Positions 1 through 6,742 of a stretch of 6,742 nucleotides of DNA are shown piece by piece (position 1 is the first letter of the stretch; each line of letters starts with the position of its first letter). The notes under the pieces were generated by a model. That model made no database searches and was not told the origin of the DNA. It worked only from the letters and a program-made list of their open reading frames with translations. A program made the translations under genes and the position numbers. The DNA lies in NCBI GenBank assembly GCA_964386525.1, contig CAYLSO010000126.1, positions 1 through 6,742 of the forward strand, written 5' to 3'. This DNA comes from CAYLSO01 sp964386525 (GTDB lineage: Bacteria > Eisenbacteria > RBG-16-71-46 > DASYSL01).

Positions 1-545
1 ACCGAGCGCAGGCGCAGCCCGAAGGGCGTGCGGAACATCACCCACCACGCCGCGGCCACCAGGGCGATGGTGATCAGCACCAGCGGCGTCGAGAGCACCG
101 GCCCCAGGCCGGGCAGGGCGGAGAGGCCGGGCAGGTTCCAATCCGGCAGTCCTTCGACGCGCGAGGAGTTCGACGACGAGTGGAAGACCGCCTTGAGCAC
201 GAAGCGCGTCAGCCCGACGGCCAGGATGTTGATGCCCAAGCCGCTGGTGATCTGGTCGGCACGGAAGGTGACGGTGACCAGCGCGTGCAGGGCCGCGGTG
301 GCCACGCCGGCGGCCACCGCCGCCACCACGCCCAGCCAGGCGTTGCCGCTGAAGTGGGCGGCCAGCGTGTAGGCCAGGGCGGAGTTCAGGAAGATGCCCT
401 CGATGGCGATGTTGATGACGCCGCCGCGCTCGCTGTAGGCGCAGCCCATGGCCCCCAGCGCGTAGGGCACCGAGATGCGCAGCGTCTGGGCCAGGAAGCC
501 GAGCAGCACCGCGACCCCGAGGGCCTCGCCCGCGGCCGCGCTCAC
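1..545 (-). CDS. nupQ: BMP-type nucleoside ABC transporter, permease 2 (NupQ/YufQ family), C-terminus off the left edge
   Basis: This is the second membrane subunit of a nucleoside importer and would form the translocation channel with the permease encoded just before it. I translated 181 codons by hand from the minus strand; the frame is open to the window edge, so about 100 or more C-terminal residues are probably missing (the family is usually near 300). Recognisable family motifs are SERGGVINIAIEG at residues 38-50, ITSGLGINILAVGLTRF at 99-115 and TPFGLRLRS at the visible end, with hydrophobic segments around 8-34, 51-64, 69-90 and 145-172. The start is GTG at 543-545, overlapping the TGA of permease 1 as GTGA, with GGAGA five bases upstream. 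The next Met (residue 33) is too far inside the conserved N-terminus to be the start. The family and overlap are seen directly; nucleoside as substrate is inferred from the family and neighbours. Confidence 0.93.
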   Translation of the reverse strand, partial: MSAAAGEALGVAVLLGFLAQTLRISVPYALGAMGCAYSERGGVINIAIEGIFLNSALAYTLAAHFSGNAWLGVVAAVAAGVATAALHALVTVTFRADQITSGLGINILAVGLTRFVLKAVFHSSSNSSRVEGLPDWNLPGLSALPGLGPVLSTPLVLITIALVAAAWWVMFRTPFGLRLRS

Positions 546-1578
546 GCGCGTCTCCGCAGCCAGCGCTCGACCAGCTCGTGCGCCACGATGGCCACCAGGA
601 TGACGATGCCCTGCAGGATTTCCACCAGCTCCTTGGGCACCAGCTGGTTGATCACCAGGCCGCCCTGCGACAGGGCGCCGAAGAACAGCGCCGCCACCGC
701 CACGCCCACCGGGTGGGTGCGGCCGAGCAGCGCCACGGCGATGCCCAGGAAGCCCACCCCGGCGGTGAAGCCGCTCTCGAAGTAGCCCTTGTAGCCGAGC
801 ACGAAGTTGGCGCCCACCAACCCGGCCAGCGCGCCCGAGATGGCCATCGCCCGCACCCACACGCCCGGCACGCGCACGCCGCCGTACTCGGCCGCGGCGG
901 GGTTGAGGCCCGCGGCCCGCAGCTCGTAGCCGAAGGACGTGCGCCACAGGAGCAAGCCCACGGCCACTCCCGCCAGGACGGCGAGCAGGAGGCTGGCGTT
1001 CACCGGCGAGCCGCGCAGCGCCGGCCACAGCGCGTCGAGGCGCGGCAGCATGGCGGCGGCGGGCAGCCCGGGCGTGCGCACGGTCTCGCGCACGAACGCC
1101 GAGTGGCCCCAGTAGTTGACCAGCGCGGTGGCCACGAAATTCAGCATGATCGTGTTGATCACCTCGTGGGCGCCGAAGCGGGCCTTGAGCAGGCCGGGGA
1201 CGGCGGCGTAGGCGGCCCCCGCGGCCATCCCGACCGCCAGCAGCAGGACCAGCAGCAGCGGCCCGGGCACGTGCGGCGCCAGAACGGCCCCCGCCCAGCC
1301 CATGACGAAGGCGGAGATGTACGCCTGGCCCTCGGCGCCGATGTTGAAGAGCCCGGCGCGGAAGCCCACCGCCACCGCCAGCCCGGTGAAGACCAGCGGC
1401 GTGGCCTTGAACAGCACCTGCCCCCAGCCGTAGGCGCTGCCGAAGACCCCGGCCAGCATGGTGCCGTAGACCAGTCGGGGATCCTGGCCGACCGCGACGA
1501 TGAAGGCGGCGCCCATCAGCAGCGCCACGGCCACGGCGAGCAGCGGCGGGACGAGCGGGCGGACCCAGGCGCGCGGGT

Positions 1579-1582
<4 letters not shown>
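542..1582 (-). CDS. nupP: BMP-type nucleoside ABC transporter, permease 1 (NupP/YufP family)
   Basis: This is the first membrane subunit of the importer, 346 residues, a normal length for the family. It is strongly hydrophobic, with probable membrane helices near residues 10-32, 59-80, 87-103, 107-130, 140-158, 196-213, 244-264, 275-288, 291-311 and 319-335. Family motifs visible are GFRAGLFNIGAEGQ at 73-86, INTIMLN at 142-148, GYELRAAGLNP at 218-228 and GFLGIAVALLGR at 277-288. The cytoplasmic stretch GYELRAAGLNPAAAEYGG is the likely coupling region that docks on the ATPase. The ATG overlaps the TGA of the ATPase gene as ATGA, and the preceding sequence has only a weak ribosome site, so translation is probably coupled to the ATPase gene. 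The same frame stays open upstream through the ATPase gene as far as 3172, but that extension is low-complexity shadow sequence and not a fusion. Substrate assignment is inferred from the family. Confidence 0.95.
551..555 (-). promoter_or_regulatory. Ribosome binding site GGAGA for permease 2
   Basis: GGAGA lies 5 bases before the GTG at 545-543, inside the last codons of permease 1. It supports the GTG start and coupled translation of the two permeases. Confidence 0.6.
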
Positions 1583-3135
<1,553 letters not shown>

Positions 3136-3143
3136 CGCGGGTG

Positions 3144-3172
3144 TTTATCCCGCCCGGAGCGGGCGGCGTCAA
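3144..3172 (-). promoter_or_regulatory. Sigma70-type promoter of the ATPase-permease operon, probably giving a leaderless mRNA
   Basis: On the minus strand, TTGACG (3172-3167, 5 of 6 matches to the -35 consensus) is followed by exactly 17 bases and then GATAAA (3149-3144, 4 of 6 matches to the -10 consensus). Only 8 bases separate the -10 from the ATG at 3135, so transcription should start at or within a base or two of the start codon. The gene has no Shine-Dalgarno sequence and an in-frame stop upstream, both consistent with leaderless translation. The elements and spacing are seen directly; promoter activity and the start point are inferred. Confidence 0.6.
3150..3166. repeat. Perfect 7-3-7 palindrome filling the promoter spacer (candidate operator)
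   Basis: On the plus strand CCGCCCG, GAG, CGGGCGG form a perfect inverted repeat with 7-base arms around a 3-base centre. It occupies exactly the 17 bases between the predicted -35 and -10 boxes. A dimeric regulator bound there would either block polymerase or, as MerR-type activators do, act from within the spacer. No regulator gene is visible in the window to pair with it. GC-rich DNA makes such palindromes more frequent by chance. Confidence 0.45.
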
Positions 3173-3220
3173 TGGGAGGAGCGGGGGGGGCGGCGCCGGA
3201 CGCGGCGCGGCGGGGTGCGT

Positions 3221-3250
3221 CCCGGTCCGGCTCGGTCCGGCCCGGCCCGC
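3221..3250. repeat. Short GC-rich tandem repeat, about three 10-bp units
   Basis: CCCGGTCCGG is followed directly by CTCGGTCCGG (one difference) and then by a decayed third unit, CCCGGCCCGC. It lies just beyond the stop codon of the minus-strand lipoprotein gene. No function is evident; it may be simple slippage sequence. A run of eight G bases is nearby at 3183-3190. I see no U-tract terminator between 3173 and 3254. Confidence 0.3.
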
Positions 3251-3254
3251 GATC

Positions 3255-4079
3255 CTAGATCCGCGCCACCTGTCCGGTGTTGAGGTTCATGCGGTAGCGG
3301 TACGTGCCGTTCACCGCGACCTCCGGGTACTGCGTGCCGTTGAAGGTCACCACCACGAGCGCATCGAAGGTCGCCTCGACGTCCGCCCGGCTACCGGAGC
3401 GGAGGCGCTCGGCGCGCAGCGCCCAGGTCGCCGTGCCGGAGAGCGGCCACGGATTCAAGTCACGGTCCTTGAGCAGCCGCACGTGCGCGTAGGCCAGGTG
3501 CGCGAGCCAGTAGAAGTACCGGGTGCGCAGCCCGTCCAGGGAGGTGAAGCGCGTCTGCACGGTGTCGTCGCCCGCGCCGTCGAACTCCAGCGTGTCGGCG
3601 AGCGGCGCGATGCCGGTCACGTCGGTGAGCCCGGCGTGCCCGAGGGTGGCCTCGAACTGCGGGGTGACGATGCCGCCGACGGCGCGCGACGTCACCCGCA
3701 GGCGCACCGCCGCCGGTCCGAACTCGGGCAGCTCGACGCCGTCGGCGTCGTAGAAGGCGCGCGTGAAGGTGTAGGTGACGTTGCCGACCGTGAAGGTGGT
3801 CTCGCTCAGCGCGCTGGTCGTGCCGAAGGCGCCGCGCAGGCCGATGCCGCCCGTGGGCGCGGCCGACGGCACGGCCCCGGCCATGGCGTACATCTCGGTC
3901 ATGGTGCCGCCGTTGCCGGCGGCCATGGTCTGCGCCACCTGGACGGCGACATCATCGGCGGTCGCCTGGGTCAGACCCGAAGCGGGGGCGGTGGGGCTAT
4001 CGCTGCCGCAGCCGGCGGCGGCCAGGGCCAGAGCCGCGAGCGCCGCGGCCGGTATCCAGGGAGTCCGGATTCTGCTCAT
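3255..4079 (-). CDS. Hypothetical exported lipoprotein
   Basis: This 274-residue protein is not one I recognise. It starts with a short basic segment (MSRIRTPW), a hydrophobic Ala/Leu-rich stretch at about 10-22 and a lipobox AAGC with Cys24, the only cysteine in the protein, followed by the linker GSDSPTAPASG. It should therefore be cleaved by signal peptidase II and anchored by lipid. The mature part looks mostly beta, with strand-like stretches such as TTFTVGNVTYTFTRAFYDADG near the middle and a C-terminal sheet ending GTYRYRMNLNTGQVARI. No catalytic motif stands out. The ATG at 4079 was chosen because GGAGGA precedes it by 9 bases and it begins a good signal peptide; a Met 26 codons upstream would bury that signal. 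It is divergent from the lipoprotein gene at 4394 and separates the binding-protein gene from its transporter operon. A role in uptake is possible but unsupported. Confidence 0.85.
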   Translation of the reverse strand: MSRIRTPWIPAAALAALALAAAGCGSDSPTAPASGLTQATADDVAVQVAQTMAAGNGGTMTEMYAMAGAVPSAAPTGGIGLRGAFGTTSALSETTFTVGNVTYTFTRAFYDADGVELPEFGPAAVRLRVTSRAVGGIVTPQFEATLGHAGLTDVTGIAPLADTLEFDGAGDDTVQTRFTSLDGLRTRYFYWLAHLAYAHVRLLKDRDLNPWPLSGTATWALRAERLRSGSRADVEATFDALVVVTFNGTQYPEVAVNGTYRYRMNLNTGQVARI

Positions 4080-4104
4080 GCGGGGTGTTCCTCCGGGGGG
4101 GTGG

Positions 4105-4134
4105 CGTCGGCCGACGGGTGGCGCCGCGATCGCG
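4105..4134. repeat. Two neighbouring perfect palindromes in the leader of the minus-strand lipoprotein gene
   Basis: CGTCGGCCGACG (4105-4116, 12 bp) and CGCGATCGCG (4125-4134, 10 bp) are perfect, loop-less palindromes 8 bases apart and about 25-55 bases upstream of the ATG at 4079. Their dyad form without a loop suits protein binding better than an RNA hairpin. Function is unknown, and base composition makes chance plausible. Confidence 0.3.
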
Positions 4135-4313
4135 CCCCGGAAAGCAGCAAGCCACATGCCACTTCGAGGCCTCCGGCTAGACCCGTAACCCCTTGCCCCG
4201 GGCAGGGCAGGACCGCCCGGGGGCGGCCGCGTCCGCCCGCCCCGGCGCGAAACGCACCGCGCGCGTTGCCGGCGGCGACTGGGCGAAGCCGCCCACCCCG
4301 CAGCACCCGGCCG

Positions 4314-4322
4314 TGCTATCTT
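4314..4322 (+). promoter_or_regulatory. Extended -10 promoter element for the plus-strand lipoprotein gene
   Basis: TGC followed by TATCTT (4317-4322) matches the extended -10 form TGn-TATAAT with 4 of 6 core bases. It is one of the few AT-rich spots in this stretch. No -35 box is seen at the normal distance, which extended -10 promoters tolerate. Transcription would begin near 4329 and give a leader of about 65 bases. Confidence 0.45.
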
Positions 4323-4351
4323 CCGGACGCCGCCGCGGGCGCCTCGTCCGG
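4323..4351. repeat. Inverted repeat over the predicted transcription start
   Basis: CCGGACG at 4323-4329 is matched by its exact reverse complement CGTCCGG at 4345-4351. Arm centres are 22 bp apart, about two helical turns. A smaller nested stem, CGCC (4331-4334) with GGCG (4338-4341), lies inside. Since the left arm lies mostly before the predicted start at about 4329, a DNA operator is more likely than an RNA hairpin. Confidence 0.3.
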
Positions 4352-4393
4352 GGCCGCGCGGCGCGCCGTACGAGCCGCCTGGGAGGAGGGACC

Positions 4394-4954
4394 ATGATGC
4401 CGCGCCGTGCCGTCCGCCGCCGATCCCGCCGTGGGGGGATCCTGGTCGTCGCCGCCTGCCTGACCGCGGGGCTCTGGGGTTGCAGCTCGACCCTGCCCGA
4501 GGAGGACCAGATCCTGCGCGACGCGCTGCACACCAACTTCCCCACCTGGAGGGTGGTCGGCGAGCGCGATCTGACCAAGGACCAACTGGCCCGGTGGAAG
4601 GCGGAGCACGCCGGCCAGGCTCCCGGCATCACCACCGGCGAGTTCTTCGGCGATTCGACGCGGTGCTACGCCGTGCTGCTCACCAAGCCGGCGGAGGAAG
4701 GGCGCCGCATGCGGCTCGTGGTGATGAAGCCGATGCCCTCCGGACGCTTCGAGACCTACTTCGTGTTCACCGAGAGTCCTGCCGACACGACGCCGCAGAT
4801 CGTCACCAGCCAGGCCGGCGAGTACCAGGTCCTCCTGGAAGGGCGGTCCGTCCCGGTGCCCACCCAGGGCGTGGTCTACCTCCACGGCTCCGGCCAGCAG
4901 AAGCTCTTCTTCTGGAACGTGACTCGCTTCCAGGACATCGAGCTGACGCCGTAG
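4394..4954 (+). CDS. Hypothetical small lipoprotein with a weak FG-GAP-like stretch
   Basis: This 186-residue protein has an Arg-rich N-terminus (residues 4-13), a hydrophobic segment at 15-27 and a lipobox LWGC with Cys30, so it should be exported and lipid-anchored. I do not recognise the family. The mature part begins with an acidic helix-like segment (about 36-47), then PTWRVVGERDLTKDQLARW. The stretch ITTGEFFGDSTRCYAVLL at 79-96 resembles the GDFNGDGxxDYAVLL pattern of FG-GAP/VCBS-like proteins but lacks the calcium-binding Asp residues. Alternating hydrophobic strands follow (107-111, 120-126, 143-148), ending FFWNVTRFQDIELTP. The first of two adjacent ATG codons at 4394 was chosen because GGAGGAGGG precedes it by three bases; ATG at 4397 is equally possible. 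An upstream in-frame Met at 4193 would bury the signal peptide. It is the only plus-strand gene here and converges on the BMP gene. Confidence 0.85.
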   Translation: MMPRRAVRRRSRRGGILVVAACLTAGLWGCSSTLPEEDQILRDALHTNFPTWRVVGERDLTKDQLARWKAEHAGQAPGITTGEFFGDSTRCYAVLLTKPAEEGRRMRLVVMKPMPSGRFETYFVFTESPADTTPQIVTSQAGEYQVLLEGRSVPVPTQGVVYLHGSGQQKLFFWNVTRFQDIELTP

Positions 4955-4981
4955 CGGCGGACCCGCGCCCCCGGAGACGGC

Positions 4982-5016
4982 AACGGCGCGTCGGCGGTGA
5001 CCGCCGGCGCGCCGTT
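4982..5016. terminator. Long hairpin between convergent genes, candidate bidirectional terminator
   Basis: AACGGCGCGTCGGCGGT at 4982-4998 and its near-complement at 5000-5016 form a 17-bp inverted repeat with a single mismatch at 4991/5007. On the plus-strand transcript that mismatch is a tolerated U-G pair; on the minus strand it is A-C. The real loop would be UGA (4998-5000). The arms begin with AA and end with TT, but no U-tract follows on either strand. It lies 28 bases after the stop of the plus-strand lipoprotein gene and 39 bases beyond the stop of the BMP gene, where a shared terminator is expected. Confidence 0.6.
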
Positions 5017-5054
5017 CGCTGGGTGCGCGGCGCCGCGGCCGCGCCCGCCGGCGG

Positions 5055-6128
5055 CTACTTCGCCGGCACCACGATGCGGCCGGCGACGATCTCCCGGCGC
5101 AGCGAGTCCACCGCCGCCTTGGCGGCGGGCGGGATGAGGGCCGCGTTGCGCGCGTCGTAGACGTAGCCGACGCCGTCGTCGGCCAGCCCGAACTCGTGCA
5201 CCTGGCCACCCGGGAAGCGCTGCCGCAGGGCGTCCCGGATCGTGTTGTACACGCACACGTCCACGCGCTTCACCATCGAGGTGAGGATGTGCCCGGGCAT
5301 GGACTCGTACTGGTCCGAGTCCACGCCGATGGCCAGCGCGCCCTTCTCCTTGGCGGCCTCGAAGAGCCCCAGGCCCGTCGAGCCCGAGGCGTGGAAGACG
5401 ATGTCGGCGCCCGCGCCGTACATCGCCAGCCCCAGCTCCTTGCCCTTGGTGGGGTCCTTGAAGGCGTTGCCGGTGGTGCCCGCGTACTTCACCTGCACGC
5501 GCGCCCGCGGGTTCGCCGCCAGGACGCCGGCGCGGTAGCCGGCCTCGAACTTCTTGATGAGCGGGATCTCCATGCCGCCGAGGAAGCCCACGTTGTCCGT
5601 CTGGGTGAGCCGGCCGGCGAGCGCGCCCACCAGGTAGGAGCCTTCCTGCTCGCGGAACTTGAGCGCCACCACGTTGGGGGGCAGCGCCTCGCCCTCGGCC
5701 ACGTTCATGTCCACGCACGCGAACTGCTTGGCGGGGAACTCGCGGGCCACCGCCTTGATGTCGTCGGAGAACAGGAAGCCGATGCCGAAGATCACCTGCG
5801 ACGGGCCGGCGGCCAGCTGGCGCAGGGCCGATTCGCGGTCGCCGCCCTCGCCCGGCTCGATGAACTCGTAGGCGATGCCGAGCTCCCGCTTGGCCGAGTC
5901 GAGGCCGGCGAAGGCGGCGTCGTTGAAGCTCTTGTCGCCGCGGCCGCCGACGTCGAAGACCAGACCGACGGCAAGCGTGGCGGGCCGCGCGGCGCCGCCC
6001 TCGGGCGCCGGCTTCTGCGCCTGGCAGCCGGGGAGGACGAGCACGGCGGCGAGCAGGGCGGCGGCCGCGCCCGCGGGGCCGAGGGGGGAGCGCGCGCGCA
6101 GCGGACGGGTCCAGGAGGGCGATGGCAT
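5055..6128 (-). CDS. bmpA: BMP/PnrA-family nucleoside-binding lipoprotein of an ABC importer
   Basis: This 357-residue lipoprotein is the substrate-binding subunit of a BMP-type nucleoside importer (the equivalent of NupN in Bacillus). An N-terminal signal (basic residues 8-13, hydrophobic 19-32) ends in lipobox LPGC with Cys35, then a linker QAQKPAPEGG. The periplasmic-binding fold follows with the family's hallmark FDVGGRGDKSFND at 58-70, REQEGSYLVGALAG at 159-172, GFLGGMEIPLIKKFEAGYRAG at 181-201, HASGSTGLGLFEAAK at 246-260, GVDSDQY at 268-274 and TSMVKRVD at 283-290. In characterised PnrA proteins the Phe of the KSFN motif stacks on the nucleoside base. The ATG at 6128 has GGAGA 7 bases upstream and follows the thymidine kinase stop by 19 bases, so the two genes are almost certainly co-transcribed. 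The matching ATPase and permeases lie on the same strand, about 1.9 kb further on. The exact nucleoside preference cannot be read from sequence alone; the symbol is a family name. Confidence 0.96.
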   Translation of the reverse strand: MPSPSWTRPLRARSPLGPAGAAAALLAAVLVLPGCQAQKPAPEGGAARPATLAVGLVFDVGGRGDKSFNDAAFAGLDSAKRELGIAYEFIEPGEGGDRESALRQLAAGPSQVIFGIGFLFSDDIKAVAREFPAKQFACVDMNVAEGEALPPNVVALKFREQEGSYLVGALAGRLTQTDNVGFLGGMEIPLIKKFEAGYRAGVLAANPRARVQVKYAGTTGNAFKDPTKGKELGLAMYGAGADIVFHASGSTGLGLFEAAKEKGALAIGVDSDQYESMPGHILTSMVKRVDVCVYNTIRDALRQRFPGGQVHEFGLADDGVGYVYDARNAALIPPAAKAAVDSLRREIVAGRIVVPAK

Positions 6129-6135
6129 GGGGTCT

Positions 6136-6140
6136 TCTCC
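6136..6140 (-). promoter_or_regulatory. Ribosome binding site GGAGA for the BMP lipoprotein
   Basis: GGAGA lies 7 bases before the ATG at 6128-6126, inside the 19-base gap after the thymidine kinase stop codon. It fixes the start and leaves no room for a separate promoter in the gap. Confidence 0.7.
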
Positions 6141-6147
6141 GGGGGAG

Positions 6148-6742
6148 CTAGCTGTGGGGCGCCGGGCCGCCGGCCGGGCTCGGCGGGGCGGGGGAGGGGG
6201 CCTTGGACTCGTAACAACGCCGGCAGCGCGCCTCGTAGAGTTCGGTGCCGCCCACCACCACGCGAGCCGCCACGTCCGCCACCGTGCGGTAGGTGCGGTT
6301 GGCGGGCGCGCCGCAGACCACGCAGATGGCCAGCGTCTTGGTGATGTACTCGGCGATGGCCAGCAGCTCGGGTATCGGATCGAACGGCTTGCCGAGGTAG
6401 TCCTGGTCGAGGCCGGCGACGATCACCCGCTTGCCGGAGTTGGCCAGCCGCTGGCAGACGGCGGGCAGCTCGGGCCCCAGGAACTGCGCCTCGTCGATGC
6501 CGATGACCTGCGCCTCGTCGGCGTACTGCAGGATGTCCCGCGCGTCCTTGATGTTGCGCGACGGGATGCTCTGCAGGCTGTGCGACACGATCTGGTCGGC
6601 GGCGTAGCGGGCGTCGATCGCCGGCTTGAAGATCTCGACGCGCTGGCGGGCGATCTGGGCGCGGCGCAGCCGGCGGATCAGCTCCTCGGTCTTGCCGCTG
6701 TACATGGAGCCGCAGATGACCTCGATCCAGCCGCTGGCGGGG
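6148..6742 (-). CDS. tdk: Thymidine kinase, type II (TK1-like), N-terminal few residues off the right edge
   Basis: The enzyme phosphorylates thymidine (and deoxyuridine) with ATP to the 5'-monophosphate, the entry step of pyrimidine deoxynucleoside salvage in the cytoplasm. The visible frame reads PASGWIEVICGSMYSGKTEELIRR at its beginning, so the Met inside GSMYSGKT (6705-6703) is part of the P-loop and not the start; the true start is only a few codons beyond 6742. Other motifs are IGIDEAQFL (6504-6478), with the Glu expected to be the catalytic base, the GLDQDYLGKPFDPIPELL lasso region, and four zinc-binding cysteines as CVVC (codons 6324-6313) and CRRC (6225-6214). The final 17 or so residues are a Ser/Pro/Gly/Ala-rich extension with no motif. 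At 197 visible residues it has the usual length. It is the upstream partner of the BMP gene in one operon; the promoter is outside the window. Confidence 0.96.
   Translation of the reverse strand, partial: PASGWIEVICGSMYSGKTEELIRRLRRAQIARQRVEIFKPAIDARYAADQIVSHSLQSIPSRNIKDARDILQYADEAQVIGIDEAQFLGPELPAVCQRLANSGKRVIVAGLDQDYLGKPFDPIPELLAIAEYITKTLAICVVCGAPANRTYRTVADVAARVVVGGTELYEARCRRCYESKAPSPAPPSPAGGPAPHS

Larger units (their letters stand above)
4080..4393. other. Divergent intergenic region, 314 bp, between two lipoprotein genes
   Basis: No convincing gene lies here. For the minus-strand gene it holds a GGAGGA ribosome site (4094-4089), but I find no good -35/-10 pair. Two perfect palindromes sit upstream of that ribosome site, at 4105-4116 and 4125-4134. 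For the plus-strand gene it holds an extended -10 at 4314-4322, an inverted repeat at 4323-4351 and a GGAGGAGGG ribosome site at 4382-4390. Open frames that cross the region in both directions are low-complexity and look like shadows. Confidence 0.7.

Noticed and set aside
4080..4157. A 26-residue N-terminal extension of the minus-strand lipoprotein
   Set aside because: It would place the signal peptide internally, and the GGAGGA site serves the ATG at 4079.
5021..5054. Palindrome-rich GC stretch (for example CGCGGCGCCGCG) as a second terminator or operator
   Set aside because: Made only of G and C with many alternative pairings, as expected by chance in this composition, and no U-tract follows.
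5196..6344. Plus-strand open frame of 382 codons opposite the BMP and thymidine kinase genes
   Set aside because: Low-complexity antisense translation over two convincing genes; no signal peptide, domain or ribosome site.
6148..6705. Thymidine kinase starting at the Met codon 6705-6703
   Set aside because: That Met is inside the P-loop GSMYSGKT, and the upstream in-frame sequence encodes the conserved strand WIEVIC, so the true start is beyond the window.

Overview
The window is GC-rich bacterial DNA, with C and G strongly preferred at third codon positions. It carries three lipoproteins with Cys lipoboxes, two of them followed by short Ser/Pro-rich linkers. This fits a high-GC diderm lineage (for example Gemmatimonadota- or Eisenbacteria-like bacteria), but that placement is a guess from style; no rRNA or marker gene is present to settle it.

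The main content is a nucleoside uptake and salvage locus. On the minus strand, read right to left, come: a type II thymidine kinase (6148-6742, start just off the right edge); 19 bases later a BMP/PnrA-family nucleoside-binding lipoprotein (5055-6128); then, after an interruption, the three membrane components of a BMP-type ABC importer. These are a double-domain ATPase (1579-3135), permease 1 (542-1582) and permease 2 (1-545, C-terminus off the left edge). The ATPase and the two permeases overlap by 4 bases at each junction (ATGA and GTGA), so they form one translationally coupled operon. The binding protein would catch nucleosides outside the membrane, the permease pair would move them in with ATP, and the kinase would trap thymidine or deoxyuridine as the monophosphate.

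Between the binding protein and the ATPase lie two unrecognised lipoprotein genes pointing away from each other: 3255-4079 on minus and 4394-4954 on plus, with a 314-base divergent intergenic region between them. A 17-bp near-perfect inverted repeat at 4982-5016 sits between the convergent ends of the plus-strand lipoprotein and the BMP gene and probably ends transcription there.

The most notable non-coding signal is directly upstream of the ATPase gene. A TTGACG / 17 bp / GATAAA promoter on the minus strand has its 17-bp spacer made up exactly of a 7-3-7 palindrome, and its -10 lies only 8 bases before the ATG. This suggests an operator buried in the spacer and a leaderless or near-leaderless mRNA. 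The protein-coding content is otherwise of known families, and I see no mobile element, CRISPR array, tRNA or rRNA.
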